From: Azonexaceae bacterium
GTDB lineage: Bacteria; Pseudomonadota; Gammaproteobacteria; Burkholderiales; Rhodocyclaceae
DNA length: 9,688 nt
Assembly: GCA_009469665.1 (NCBI GenBank)
Contig: SSTB01000204.1
Coordinates: 1-9,688, forward strand
Direction: 5' to 3'
Below, piece by piece: positions 1-7,883 of the stretch. The notes under the pieces are model-generated. The model was not told the origin of the DNA. It was given only the letters and a program-made list of their open reading frames with translations, and searched no databases. A program made the position numbers and the translations under genes. Position 1 is the first letter of the stretch; every line of letters starts with the position of its first letter.

Positions 1-1
1 C

Positions 2-145
2 CACGGCGCCGACTACGGCCGCGTACTGGTGGGCATGCAGGTGCCGCCGGGGGAAATGGGCCAGTTCAAGGAATTCCTCAAAAACCTCGGCTACGCCCAC
101 TGGGACGAGAGCAAGAACCCGGCGTACAAGCTGTTCCTGGGCTGA
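2..145 (+). CDS. ilvA: Threonine deaminase (biosynthetic), C-terminal fragment
   Basis: The gene is cut by the left edge, so only the last 47 codons are present, ending in TGA at 143-145. The translation includes DYGRVLVGMQVP, then a short helix, LGYAHWDESKNPAYKLFLG and the stop. This is the characteristic end of long-form IlvA, whose C-terminal ACT-like domain binds isoleucine and valine and closes with an NPAYKLFL-type tail. IlvA is a cytoplasmic PLP enzyme that deaminates threonine to 2-oxobutanoate, the committed step to isoleucine. The PLP domain lies outside the window and cannot be judged. The identification rests on this tail alone, but the tail is distinctive. The next gene starts 109 bases downstream on the same strand. 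Confidence 0.85.
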   Translation, partial: HGADYGRVLVGMQVPPGEMGQFKEFLKNLGYAHWDESKNPAYKLFLG

Positions 146-254
146 TCGGCGCCAGCGCGCCAAGCGCATGGAACCGGTCCACCGGCGCGCGGTCGAACTT
201 CAGGATATTCCATCAACATCCACCCTTTGGCCACATCTGATTGAGGAGAACCCC

Positions 255-644
255 ATGCCGCCCAACCCCATCGTCTGGTTTGAAATCTACGTCCAGGACA
301 TGCCCCGCGCCAAGGCCTTCTACGAGGCGGTCTTCCAGTGCTCCCTCAGCCCCCTGGGCAACCCGGATGCGGAGGCACTCCCGGGCATGGAGATGCTGGC
401 CTTCCCGTCGTCCATGGAGGCCTACGGAGCGACCGGGACGCTGGTCAAAATGCCCGGCTGCCCCTCCGGCGGCAGCGGCACCCTGGTCTATTTCGGTTGC
501 GCCGATTGCGGCGTCGAAGCGGCCCGGGCTGCGGCCAACGGCGGGCGCATCTTCAAGGATAAGTTCTCCATCGGCCCCCACGGCTTCATCGCCCTGGTCA
601 ATGACACCGAGGGCAACATGATCGGGTTGCATTCGATGGCGTAG
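255..644 (+). CDS. VOC (glyoxalase/bleomycin-resistance fold) family protein
   Basis: This 129-residue cytoplasmic protein looks like one two-module vicinal-oxygen-chelate domain. The N-terminal strand-helix [20 protein letters not shown] (residues 8-27) and the C-terminal [18 protein letters not shown] (110-127) are typical of small VOC proteins. Glu10 in the first strand and Glu119 near the end are candidate metal ligands, but that assignment is by analogy. An ATG 87 bases upstream is in the same frame. I chose ATG 255 because GAGGAG at 243-248 sits six bases before it and because the conserved fold begins right after it; the upstream extension resembles no domain. The family includes lyases, dioxygenases and antibiotic-binding proteins, and no substrate can be read from the sequence. 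It sits between ilvA and cysK with gaps of 109 and 70 bases, so it may be transcribed separately. Confidence 0.85.
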   Translation: MPPNPIVWFEIYVQDMPRAKAFYEAVFQCSLSPLGNPDAEALPGMEMLAFPSSMEAYGATGTLVKMPGCPSGGSGTLVYFGCADCGVEAARAAANGGRIFKDKFSIGPHGFIALVNDTEGNMIGLHSMA

Positions 645-683
645 TCGCCGACACCCTGGCTCCACGACCGGGGCGGAGTCCCC

Positions 684-689
684 TACAAT
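684..689 (+). promoter_or_regulatory. Candidate -10 element upstream of cysK
   Basis: TACAAT lies in the 70-base gap between the VOC gene and cysK and matches the sigma-70 -10 consensus at five of six positions. It would place transcription start near 696, leaving a leader of about 19 bases that contains the AGGAG ribosome site (704-708). No convincing -35 hexamer lies 16-18 bases upstream, so this is a weak call based on one hexamer. Confidence 0.35.
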
Positions 690-714
690 GCCCCATCCCA
701 TTCAGGAGTCCGCC

Positions 715-1647
715 ATGAAGATCGCCAACAACGTCACCGAGCTGGTGGGCAATACGCCGCTGGTCAAGCTCAATCGCGTCACCGCCGGCTGCGGCGCCAC
801 CGTGGCCGCCAAGCTCGAATTCTTCAACCCCGGGCATAGCGTCAAGGACCGCATCGCGGTATCGATGCTCGACGCTGCCCAGTCGGCGGGCATGATCGGG
901 CCGGATACCGTGGTGCTGGAGCCGACCTCCGGCAATACCGGCATCGGCCTGGCCATGGTCTGCGCCGCCCGCGGCATCAAGTGCGCCTTCGTCATGCCGG
1001 AAACCATGAGCCGCGAGCGCAAGCTCCTGCTCAAGGCCTACGGCGCCGACCTCATCCTCACCCCCGGCCCCGAGGGCATGGGCGGGGCCATCGCCAAGGC
1101 CAAGGCCCTGGCCGAAGGTGACCCCAAGTACTTCATCCCGCAGCAGTTCGAGAACCCGGCCAACCCGGAGGTGCACCGCAACACCACTGCCGAGGAGGTG
1201 TGGCGGGATACCGATGGCCAAGTGGATATCTTCGTTTCCGGCGTCGGCACCGGCGGTACGGTGACCGGCGTGGGCGAAGTGCTCAAGGCACGCAAGCCGA
1301 GCGTGACGGTCGTCGCCGTGGAGCCCGACGCCTCGCCAGTCCTCTCCGGCGGCCAGAAGGGGCCTCACCCCATCCAGGGCATCGGCGCCGGTTTCGTCCC
1401 CGCCGTGCTCAACACCGCGATCTACGACGAGGTGATGCGCGTCAAGAACGACGACGCCTTTGCCACCGCCCGCCGCATGGCGACGGAAGAGGGGCTGCTG
1501 GTGGGCATCTCCTCCGGCGCCGCCGTGTGGGCCGCCTTGGAGCTGGCCAAGCGGCCGGAGAACACCGGCAAGCTGATCGTCGTGATCATTCCCTCCTTCG
1601 GCGAACGCTACCTGTCCACAGCACTCTTCCAGCACATCGAGGTTTGA
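715..1647 (+). CDS. cysK: Cysteine synthase A (O-acetylserine sulfhydrylase)
   Basis: This 310-residue cytoplasmic PLP enzyme of fold type II makes cysteine from O-acetylserine and sulfide. PLP would be held by Lys44 in NPGHSVKDR (38-46). The substrate loop TSGNTG is at 71-76, the phosphate-binding GVGTGGT at 176-182 and the ring-contact motif SSGAA at 266-270. The family stretch [10 protein letters not shown] (94-103) and [12 protein letters not shown] (218-229) point to the CysK branch; CysM enzymes differ at these places, having for example a GTTGT-type phosphate loop. Full length matches the family. The start is ATG 715, with AGGAG at 704-708 six bases before it; an in-frame ATG at 688 lacks such a site and adds nothing conserved. 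The stop codon overlaps the proposed TTG start of the next gene, so the C-S lyase is probably co-translated with it. Confidence 0.93.
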   Translation: MKIANNVTELVGNTPLVKLNRVTAGCGATVAAKLEFFNPGHSVKDRIAVSMLDAAQSAGMIGPDTVVLEPTSGNTGIGLAMVCAARGIKCAFVMPETMSRERKLLLKAYGADLILTPGPEGMGGAIAKAKALAEGDPKYFIPQQFENPANPEVHRNTTAEEVWRDTDGQVDIFVSGVGTGGTVTGVGEVLKARKPSVTVVAVEPDASPVLSGGQKGPHPIQGIGAGFVPAVLNTAIYDEVMRVKNDDAFATARRMATEEGLLVGISSGAAVWAALELAKRPENTGKLIVVIIPSFGERYLSTALFQHIEV

Positions 1648-2768
1648 GCGTTTTCGACACGGCGCCCGACCGGCGCGGCAGCGACTCCGTCAAATGGGGC
1701 CGCTATGCCGGTCGCGACGTGCTGCCCTTATGGGTGGCCGACATGGATTTCGCCGCCCCTCCGGCGGTGATCGAGGCCCTGCGCCAGCGTGTGGAGCACG
1801 GGGTCTTCGGTTATCCACAGCCCTGGCCTTCCCTCACGGAGTCAGTGCTTGCTTACCTCGATGACCGCTATGGCTGGTCGATTCAGGCCGAATGGCTGGT
1901 GTGGTTGCCGGGCTTGGTCACGGGCCTCAACCTGGCCTGCCGGGCAGCGGCCGGAGGCGTTCTGACAGCGACGCCGGTATACCCGCCCTTCCTTGGCGCC
2001 CCTGCCCACGCCGGTCTCTCCCTGGCCCGGGCGGACCTGGTCCTGGAAGGGGGTCGCTGGACCTGGGACTGGGGAGCCCTGCAAGCTGCCTGCCAACCCG
2101 AGACCCGCCTCCTCCTCCTGTGCCACCCCCACAATCCGGTGGGTCGCTGCTGGGACGACGACGAACTGCAAGCGCTGGCGGAATTCGCCGCCCGGCACGA
2201 CCTCCTGGTGTGTTCGGACGAAATCCACTGCGACCTCATCCTCGAAGGGCGCCGTCACCGACCTTTCGCCACGCTGGGGCCCGAGTGCGCCGCCCGCAGC
2301 ATCACCCTCATGGCGCCCTCCAAGACCTATAACGTCCCCGGCCTGGGCTGTGCGTTTGCGGTGATCCCCGACGCGAGTCTGCGCCGGGCCTTTCGCCGGG
2401 CCATGGACGGCATCGTTCCCCATGTGAACCTCTTCGGCCTGGTGGCCTGCGAAGCTGCCCTGCGCCATGGCGGCGCCTGGCACCGGGACTTGATCGCCTA
2501 TCTGGCCGCCAACCGAGACGCCGTCCAGGCGGCGGTGGCGGCCCTCCCCGGTCTGGCGATGGCCCCGGTGGAGGCCACCTACCTGGCCTGGATCGACGCC
2601 CGGGGCCTGGGTCAGACCCGTCCGGCGGCCCATCTGGAGCGCCATGGACTCGGCCTCTCCGAGGGCGCCGACTTCGGCGCTCCCGGCTGGGTGCGACTCA
2701 ACTTCGGCTGCCCCCGCACCACCCTGGACAGCGCCCTGGCCCGGCTGGCCGCAGCCTGCGCCCCATGA
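1644..2768 (+). CDS. patB: PatB/MalY-family PLP-dependent C-S beta-lyase (aminotransferase class I/II fold)
   Basis: This 374-residue cytoplasmic PLP enzyme of fold type I most resembles the PatB/MalY group, which cleaves cystathionine or cysteine conjugates to a thiol (or homocysteine), pyruvate and ammonia. The N-terminal RRGSDSVKW (10-18) and [10 protein letters not shown] (27-36) are hallmarks of that group. HNPVGRCW (163-170) and SDEIHCDL (191-198) contact the cofactor ring, and Lys227 in APSKTYN would form the Schiff base. No ATG fits the N terminus. TTG 1644 overlaps the cysK stop as TTGA and gives the expected start just before the conserved region, but GAGG at 1639-1642 is too close to be a good ribosome site, so translational coupling is likely. 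Its place after CysK fits methionine/cysteine interconversion or thiol release. True aminotransferase activity cannot be excluded. Confidence 0.85.
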   Translation: MSVFDTAPDRRGSDSVKWGRYAGRDVLPLWVADMDFAAPPAVIEALRQRVEHGVFGYPQPWPSLTESVLAYLDDRYGWSIQAEWLVWLPGLVTGLNLACRAAAGGVLTATPVYPPFLGAPAHAGLSLARADLVLEGGRWTWDWGALQAACQPETRLLLLCHPHNPVGRCWDDDELQALAEFAARHDLLVCSDEIHCDLILEGRRHRPFATLGPECAARSITLMAPSKTYNVPGLGCAFAVIPDASLRRAFRRAMDGIVPHVNLFGLVACEAALRHGGAWHRDLIAYLAANRDAVQAAVAALPGLAMAPVEATYLAWIDARGLGQTRPAAHLERHGLGLSEGADFGAPGWVRLNFGCPRTTLDSALARLAAACAP

Positions 2769-3043
2769 GCCCCTACACGGCCGCCTTGCTCGCCCTGGTT
2801 CTGGCCCTTGCCGGCCAGTCCCTCGCCGCCGGTCTGGCCCTGGAAAGCGCCCTGAGGCATAGCCGGCCCACCGCCTGGCTGGCGCTGGCACTGGGGTCGC
2901 TGCTGCTTGCCCTGCATCACGGCTTCAGTCTCGAATTGGCGCTGTGGGCCGGCATCTACGACCTGCGCCAGGCCATCCTGGCGGCGTTGGCCGGGGCGCT
3001 CTGCGGAGGTGCCGTGCTCCTGCTGCGGCGTGAGTGCCGCTGA
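2765..3043 (+). CDS. Small membrane protein of unknown function
   Basis: This 92-residue protein is almost entirely hydrophobic and I recognise no family. Three likely membrane helices run at about residues 5-25, 37-60 and 67-87, split by short polar stretches (ALESALRHSRPT near 26-37, and IYDLRQ near 64-69). The chain ends in a basic RRECR tail, expected to stay on the cytoplasmic side. It begins at ATG 2765, overlapping the PatB-type stop as ATGA, and has no clear ribosome site of its own, so it probably relies on coupling to the upstream gene. The final few codons (from about 3031) fall inside a dispersed repeat, so the C terminus may have been shaped by the repeat arriving there. The frame is credible because of the ATGA junction and its composition, but its role is unknown. 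Confidence 0.6.
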   Translation: MSPYTAALLALVLALAGQSLAAGLALESALRHSRPTAWLALALGSLLLALHHGFSLELALWAGIYDLRQAILAALAGALCGGAVLLLRRECR

Positions 3044-3194
3044 AACTTCCATTGGCTCCCGTGTGTCACGTCCGCCCGCGCCCGCTCGGCCGCGATTGCT
3101 CGCCACGGACCAGGCTATTGCGGCACTTTGCGCCATGATCGTGCCCACCCGCGCGCGCCGCCCGGGTGCCCCCGAAATGAACCCAGGCGCTGAG
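3031..3194 (+). repeat. Dispersed repeat, copy A (degenerate)
   Basis: This stretch aligns with 7881-8046 over its whole length with only one two-base indel. In the last 60 bases I count 45 identities by hand. Shared blocks include GCGCCCGCTCGGC (3078-3090), TGCTCGCCA, CTTTGCGCC and TGATCGTGC. Both copies start with TGAG and end with TGAG. Copy A has lost most of the inverted ends seen in copy B. It covers the last four codons of the small membrane protein and stops one base before the stop codon of the convergent cyclo-ligase gene. It fills the whole gap between the two genes and shows no transposase gene. Confidence 0.75.
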
Positions 3195-3200
3195 CTCAGC
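3189..3200. other. Perfect 12-bp palindrome at the cyclo-ligase stop codon
   Basis: GCTGAGCTCAGC reads the same on both strands. It spans the right edge of repeat copy A and the TGA of the minus-strand cyclo-ligase gene. It has no loop and no following T run, so it is not a good intrinsic terminator. A chance occurrence in GC-rich DNA is possible. Confidence 0.3.
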
Positions 3201-3795
3201 CCGAATCGATCCGCCAGGCTCCCGCCTCGCTGGCGATCCAGTCTAGCCGTTGGTCGTGGGCCTGGGGGCGGATGCTGTCCACCCGGTTGATCTCGAAGCC
3301 GACCCCCACCGCCAGGGGCCGTGGGGCAAGCGTCGCCAGGGTGCGGTCGAAGAAGCCGCCGCCGTAGCCCAGGCGATACCCGGCCCCATCGAAGGCGTTG
3401 AGGGGCAGGAGGAGGAGGGTGGGCAGCACCGGCGGCCCCGCCACCGGGGTGGGGATGCCGTAACGGTCTGGGCACAGCGGCTCCCCCGGGCACCAGGCGC
3501 GAAAGACCAGGGGCTGGCCCGGCGCCACCACAACCGGCAGGACCGTGCGGCAGCCCAAGGCCCGCCAGTGATCCAGCGCGAGGCTCAGGTCCGGTTCGTT
3601 GCGGATGGGCCAACAATGCCCCACCACCGCCAGCCGATCAGCGGGCAGGGCGGTGATGAGGTGCCGGGCGAGGGCGGCCGACAGGCTCCTGTGCTGCTCC
3701 GGCGTCAGGGCGTCCCGTCGGGCGGCCATTTCCGCCCGCAACGCCCGCCGCCAGGCCGTGCTATCCTCGCCCGATGTCGTCGTAATCGGTTCCAC
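3196..3795 (-). CDS. ygfA: 5-formyltetrahydrofolate cyclo-ligase
   Basis: This 199-residue cytoplasmic enzyme converts 5-formyl-THF to 5,10-methenyl-THF using ATP, returning a stored or inhibitory folate to one-carbon metabolism. Family signatures are an N-terminal helix with ARRDALTPEQ (25-34), CWPIRNEPDL (61-70, usually YWPIRGEPDL) and the ATP/folate motif GYRLGYGGGFFDR (139-151), preceded by PLNAFD. Length is normal. An in-frame TAG lies 12 bases before GTG 3795, so GTG is the first usable start; it has only a weak GGCGGA directly before it. ATG at residue 23 is the alternative, but it would remove part of the conserved first helix. The gene runs head-to-head with slt across 14 bases, so its promoter must lie inside the slt coding region. 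Its stop borders repeat copy A. Confidence 0.92.
   Translation of the reverse strand: MEPITTTSGEDSTAWRRALRAEMAARRDALTPEQHRSLSAALARHLITALPADRLAVVGHCWPIRNEPDLSLALDHWRALGCRTVLPVVVAPGQPLVFRAWCPGEPLCPDRYGIPTPVAGPPVLPTLLLLPLNAFDGAGYRLGYGGGFFDRTLATLAPRPLAVGVGFEINRVDSIRPQAHDQRLDWIASEAGAWRIDSG
3762..3767 (+). promoter_or_regulatory. Candidate -10 element for slt
   Basis: TATCCT lies inside the cyclo-ligase coding region, 43 bases before the slt ATG, and would start a transcript near 3775. Because the two genes are divergent and only 14 bases apart, the slt promoter must lie in this area. There is no good -35 match at the usual distance, so the call is weak. Confidence 0.25.
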
Positions 3796-3809
3796 TCCGC
3801 CAATCTAGC

Positions 3810-5774
3810 ATGAAGCACCGTTTTGCCCTGCCAGCCGTTCTGGCCATCGCCCTCGCGTCTCTCTCCCCCGCGTCCCTCGCCCCCGTTTACGCCCAGGAAG
3901 GCAAGGACGCCGCCTTTCTCTCCGCCCGGGAAGCATTCCGCACCGGCGATGCCCTCCGGCTGGAAAAGGCCGCCGCCACCCTGGGCAGCGGCCACGATCT
4001 GGCCCCCTACGTCGAGTATTTTCAGCAGCGCATGCGTCTGGAGCAGTCCGACACCGCTGCCGTCACCGCCTTTGCCGAGCGTCATCCGGGGAGCTACGTC
4101 GCCGAACGCCTGCGTGGCGACTGGCTGCGCCTCATGGCCAAAAAGCAACAGTGGGCGGAAGTCGAAGCCGCCTACGCCGCCCTCGCCAATCCGGAGCAGG
4201 AAACCACCTGCCTCGCGCTGCAAGGGCGGCTGGCCCGCAAGGACGCCAAGGCCCTGGACGAGGCGCAGGGCCTTTGGCTCAGTCTCATCGAGCCGCCGGA
4301 AGGCTGTGTTCCCGTCCTGGAAGCCCTGATCTGGGAAAAGAAGGTTCTCGCCGACGACGTATGGGCCCGGGTGCGCCGTCAGTTCGAAGCCAATCGCACC
4401 GCCTGGGCCAAGGCCAGCATGCACTACCTGCCGGAATCCCAAACGCCGGACATGAAGCAGGTCGATGCCCTCATCGACCAGGCCATGGGCTATCTGGTCA
4501 AGATGCCCTCCTCCTGGGCCTCCACCCGCTCCGGGCGGGAATTGGTCGCCCTGGCCGTGCAGCGGGTGGCGACCAACGATCCGCGGGTCGCGGCGGAACA
4601 ATTGGAAAAACTCCAGGGCCGCATGCAGGACAGCGAGAAGCAGTGGGCCTGGGGCCAGATCGGGCTCGGCGCCGCCAAGCGGCACATGAGCGATGCCCTG
4701 GGCTGGTACGCCCGGGCCGGCAAGGCCCCCCTGTCCGACGAAGGCTACGCCTGGAAAGTGCGCGCCGCTCTGCGGGCCCAGGAGTGGGGGATCGTGCATG
4801 GCACCATCGAAGCCATGCCCCCGGCACTTGCGGCCCTGCCCGAATGGACCTACTGGCTGGGCCGGGCCCACAAGGCCGGTGGCCGCACCAGCGACGCCGA
4901 TGCCCTGTTCCGGCGCATCGCCGGACAGCCCAATTTCTACGGCAATCTGGCCGACGAGGAACTGGGCAAGCCACTCGCACCGCCTCCCGCGGCGGCGGCC
5001 CTCACCCGGGACGAGGAACGGGCGGCCCAGGGCAATGCAGGGCTACGCCGGGCCCTGGCGCTCTTCCGCCTCGACCTGCGCACCGAGGCGGTCCGCGAGT
5101 GGAACTGGACCTTGCGCGGCATGGACGACCGCCAGTTGCTGGCCGCCGCCGATCTCGCGCACCGCCAGGGTATCTACGACCGGGCCATCAACACCGCCGA
5201 CAAGACCAGGAACGAGCACGACTACCGCCTACGCTACCTCGCTCCCTACGGCGACCAGGTGCGGCCCGCGGCCCGCAACCAGTCCCTCGACGACGCCTGG
5301 GTCTATGGCCTGATGCGCCAGGAGAGCCGCTTCATCACCAATGCCAAATCCACTGTCGGCGCTTCCGGACTCATGCAACTCATGCCTGCCACCGCCAAGT
5401 GGGTAGCGCGGAAGATCGGCCTCAAGGATTACAACCACAGCCGGGTCAACGACACCGAAACCAACGTACTGCTCGGCACCAGCTACATGCGCATGGTGTT
5501 GGAAAATCTCGACAACCATCCGGTCCTGGCCTCCGCCGCCTACAACGCCGGTCCCGGCCGGGCCCGCAAATGGCGCGCCGACGTGCCGCTCGAAGGCGCC
5601 ATCTACGCCGAAACCATCCCCTTCAACGAGACTCGCGATTACGTCAAGAAGGTGATGAGCAACGCCGTCTATTACTCGGCCCTGTTCAACGGCAAGCCTG
5701 ATTCCCTCAAGGCACGCCTGGGGGTCGTCGGCCCCCGGGTGGCGGATGGCCCCAAGGATGCCGACCTGCCCTGA
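3810..5774 (+). CDS. slt: Soluble lytic murein transglycosylase (Slt70 type), periplasmic
   Basis: This 654-residue exported enzyme cleaves the MurNAc-GlcNAc bond of peptidoglycan, leaving 1,6-anhydro-MurNAc ends. A signal peptide (residues 1-28: MKHR, a hydrophobic core, then VYA before Gln29) shows Sec export; there is no lipobox cysteine, so the product is soluble. Residues 30 to about 470 are the all-helical superhelix that forms the ring of Slt70. The catalytic domain follows: Glu505 in MRQESRF is the general acid, then GASGLMQLMPATA (517-529) and SAAYNAGPGRARKW (575-588). ETRDYVKKVM near the end is also typical. Length is close to the E. coli protein. ATG 3810 is fixed by the signal peptide, although no clear ribosome site precedes it. 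It leads the DUF1631 gene by 30 bases on the same strand. Confidence 0.93.
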   Translation: MKHRFALPAVLAIALASLSPASLAPVYAQEGKDAAFLSAREAFRTGDALRLEKAAATLGSGHDLAPYVEYFQQRMRLEQSDTAAVTAFAERHPGSYVAERLRGDWLRLMAKKQQWAEVEAAYAALANPEQETTCLALQGRLARKDAKALDEAQGLWLSLIEPPEGCVPVLEALIWEKKVLADDVWARVRRQFEANRTAWAKASMHYLPESQTPDMKQVDALIDQAMGYLVKMPSSWASTRSGRELVALAVQRVATNDPRVAAEQLEKLQGRMQDSEKQWAWGQIGLGAAKRHMSDALGWYARAGKAPLSDEGYAWKVRAALRAQEWGIVHGTIEAMPPALAALPEWTYWLGRAHKAGGRTSDADALFRRIAGQPNFYGNLADEELGKPLAPPPAAAALTRDEERAAQGNAGLRRALALFRLDLRTEAVREWNWTLRGMDDRQLLAAADLAHRQGIYDRAINTADKTRNEHDYRLRYLAPYGDQVRPAARNQSLDDAWVYGLMRQESRFITNAKSTVGASGLMQLMPATAKWVARKIGLKDYNHSRVNDTETNVLLGTSYMRMVLENLDNHPVLASAAYNAGPGRARKWRADVPLEGAIYAETIPFNETRDYVKKVMSNAVYYSALFNGKPDSLKARLGVVGPRVADGPKDADLP

Positions 5775-5804
5775 CCTTCACCGCCCCCGGCCCCGGAGAC
5801 TCCC

Positions 5805-7883
5805 ATGAGCGAACAGCGCCTTACCCTGCCCGATCTTTCGGCCGGCGTGGATGCCTACGAAGTCGTCCAGTCCTGCCGCCTCCCCTTCCTGCGCCACTTC
5901 GCCCAGGCTCTGCGCGAATCCGGGGTGCTAAGCGGGGAAGAGGTCGAAGCCGCCTGTCTGGGCGCCGGCCGCTATTTCGACGAGGCGATCACCGCCAAAC
6001 GGGCGGGTTTCGAACAGGCTGACGGACTGACCGCCTCCAAGATTTCCCTGGTGGGCGACGACCAGTTGGAACTGGAAATCGCCCTCGGCGACCTGGCCCG
6101 GCGGGTGGGCGAAGCCACCGGCCAGGCATCGCGCCGCCTCTACCTACGCTTTGCCACCCTGTTGTGCCGCCCGGCCCTGCTGCCGGCCGACCTGCCCTTC
6201 GCCCCGGATGCCCTGGGCCAGGGCTTGGGTGAAATGCTGGCCGCCGGTGGCAAGGGGTCGACCGCAGCCCTCGCCCTGCTGGAGCGGGTGGAGCCGCTGC
6301 TCACCGAGCGCCTCACCCTGGCCTACGGAGAAATGGACGAACTCCTCGCCCGCCAGGGGGTCGAGCCGGCGCAACTGCTCAATCAAGCGGCGGCCGGGGG
6401 CGGCGCTTCACGCGACTCCAGTCCCCGGGCACAGCTCTCCTCACCGTCCGCCGGGGCTCCGGCGGTAGCGAGCGCAGACCCCGCCCAGGCGCTGCAGGCC
6501 GCGATTCTCGGACGGCAGGCGGCCGCGCAGGTGGCCTATGCGCCCAGCGGCGCTGCCGCCGGGCCCACGACGGTGATTCCCCTTGAACTTCTCAACCAGT
6601 TGGTCGCCCGTCTCGACGCCCTGGAACGCCACGAGGGCAACGATACCCAACCCGCCGTCGCCACGGCGCTCCGGCCCAGCGAACTCGGCATCGCGCCGGG
6701 GCGCCCGGAAGGCGCGGCCCTTGACGCCCTGGCCCTCATCTTCGAAGCCATCTTTGCCGATGCCGAGCTGCCCGAAGCGGTCAAAGCCGCCATCGCCAGC
6801 CTGCAGATCCCCATCCTCAAGACTGCCCTGGCCGACCCCGGTCTGTTTACGGTGCTGGATCATCCCGTCCGCCGTCTCATCGACCGCATGGCCGCTGCCG
6901 CCTGCGGCCTGCCGCGGGACACCGCCGCCGACCATCCCGTGTGCGAACGCCTGCAGGAAATGGCCGCCTACGTGCGGGGCAATTTCGATGGCTCGGCCGC
7001 CCTGTTCGAATCCTCGGTGGCCAAGGTGGATTGGATCGTCGCCCGCCGCAACGAGGACGCCGAGGCCGCTGCCGCTCCCTGGCTGGCCCTGGCAGAAGCC
7101 TGGAGCCGCCGCCGCAGCGCCGCCCGCCGCGCCCGGGAGGCCCTTGCCGCGCTGACCACGCCGGAGGTGCCAGGCGCCATCGCTGACTTTCTCGTCGGTC
7201 CCTGGCTGCGCTACCTTGAGAGCCTTTGGGGGGAGGACGGCAGTAACCCCACCGCCCGGGCGGCCCTGCAACTGGCCAGCGACCTCGTTTGGAGCGTGCG
7301 TCCCAAGGAGGCCCCGGATGAGCGCCGCCGCCTGGCCCAGGGCGTCCCGGTCCTGCTCAAGGGCATCAACCAGGGGCTCGACGCCATCGGCGTGAGCGCC
7401 GAAGAACGGGCACCCTTCCTCGACGCCTGCTTCGCCCTGCAAACCGCCGCCATCCGCTCCACCCCGGGCACGGCCCCAGCCCCGGAAGAGGCAGACGCCC
7501 CCCTGGAAGCGCCACGCAGCCTAGCCGCCGAAGTGGTGCGCCCGCGCCTCGAACGCTTCGCGGAAGACGGCCGCGGCCTTAGGATTCTCGATCTCCCCGG
7601 CCGGGTGCCCGGCGCCACGCTGCTCGCCGCGCCGCCCTGGCAGAAGGGCGACTGGATCGATCTGCGCCTGCCCGAAGGCGAAGCCGCCGGCGGTCACCTC
7701 AGCGCCCTCACCCCGGACGGTTGGCCCCTCTTCACGCGCCCCGGGCAGGAAGACGCTCTCCTGGTCTCGCCCCTGATTCTCGATCGCCAGTTGCGCAGCG
7801 GCGAGGCCCAGCGCCACAACACGCGTTCGCTCTTTGCCACGGCTGCCGCGGCGGCCCTGGGGCAAACCGCCAAGCCAGAGTGA
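5805..7883 (+). CDS. DUF1631 family protein of unknown function
   Basis: This 692-residue protein has no signal peptide or membrane helix, so it is probably cytoplasmic. I place it in the DUF1631 family by remembered motifs. These are ISLVGDDQLELEIALG (80-95, usually ISLVDDDQLEE), the helix ending in YGEMDELLARQGV, and the core block FEAIFADAELPEAVKAAI (313-330) continuing through LQIPILKTALADPGLF to HPVRRLIDR. An Ala/Gly/Ser/Pro-rich linker at about 197-245 separates the N-terminal part from the core. The last 100 residues, from about Trp612 (WQKGDWIDLRLPEG), look like a small beta-rich domain. The start ATG 5805 has GGAG at 5795-5798, six bases ahead. It lies 30 bases after slt and is probably co-transcribed. 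The family has no established biochemical role, so I assign none. Its TGA stop is the left edge of repeat copy B. Confidence 0.8.
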   Translation: MSEQRLTLPDLSAGVDAYEVVQSCRLPFLRHFAQALRESGVLSGEEVEAACLGAGRYFDEAITAKRAGFEQADGLTASKISLVGDDQLELEIALGDLARRVGEATGQASRRLYLRFATLLCRPALLPADLPFAPDALGQGLGEMLAAGGKGSTAALALLERVEPLLTERLTLAYGEMDELLARQGVEPAQLLNQAAAGGGASRDSSPRAQLSSPSAGAPAVASADPAQALQAAILGRQAAAQVAYAPSGAAAGPTTVIPLELLNQLVARLDALERHEGNDTQPAVATALRPSELGIAPGRPEGAALDALALIFEAIFADAELPEAVKAAIASLQIPILKTALADPGLFTVLDHPVRRLIDRMAAAACGLPRDTAADHPVCERLQEMAAYVRGNFDGSAALFESSVAKVDWIVARRNEDAEAAAAPWLALAEAWSRRRSAARRAREALAALTTPEVPGAIADFLVGPWLRYLESLWGEDGSNPTARAALQLASDLVWSVRPKEAPDERRRLAQGVPVLLKGINQGLDAIGVSAEERAPFLDACFALQTAAIRSTPGTAPAPEEADAPLEAPRSLAAEVVRPRLERFAEDGRGLRILDLPGRVPGATLLAAPPWQKGDWIDLRLPEGEAAGGHLSALTPDGWPLFTRPGQEDALLVSPLILDRQLRSGEAQRHNTRSLFATAAAAALGQTAKPE

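Noticed and set aside
155..190. GCGCGCC (155-161) pairing with GGCGCGC (184-190) after the ilvA stop, as a terminator
   Set aside because: The stem is 7 bp with a 22-base loop and no T run follows. Such pairs are common by chance at this base composition.
598..1635. A 345-codon open frame on the minus strand opposite cysK
   Set aside because: It is antisense to a clear cysK gene, rich in Gly, His and Ala, and has no recognisable domain. Long antisense frames are expected in such GC-rich coding DNA.
1842..2891. A 349-codon minus-strand frame opposite the PatB-type gene
   Set aside because: Low-complexity Gly/Arg/Gln composition with no family motif, and the opposite strand carries a full set of PLP-enzyme motifs.
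3705..4871. A 388-codon minus-strand frame overlapping ygfA and slt
   Set aside because: It crosses both divergent genes, its translation resembles no protein, and slt on the other strand has a signal peptide and a complete catalytic domain.
4151..5701. A 516-codon plus-strand frame inside slt
   Set aside because: It is the shifted frame of slt, full of Arg, Gly and Pro, and is explained by codon bias. There is no sign of a frameshift in slt.
6441..7442. A 333-codon minus-strand frame opposite the DUF1631 gene
   Set aside because: Gly-rich shadow with no motifs. The plus-strand frame carries the conserved family blocks.
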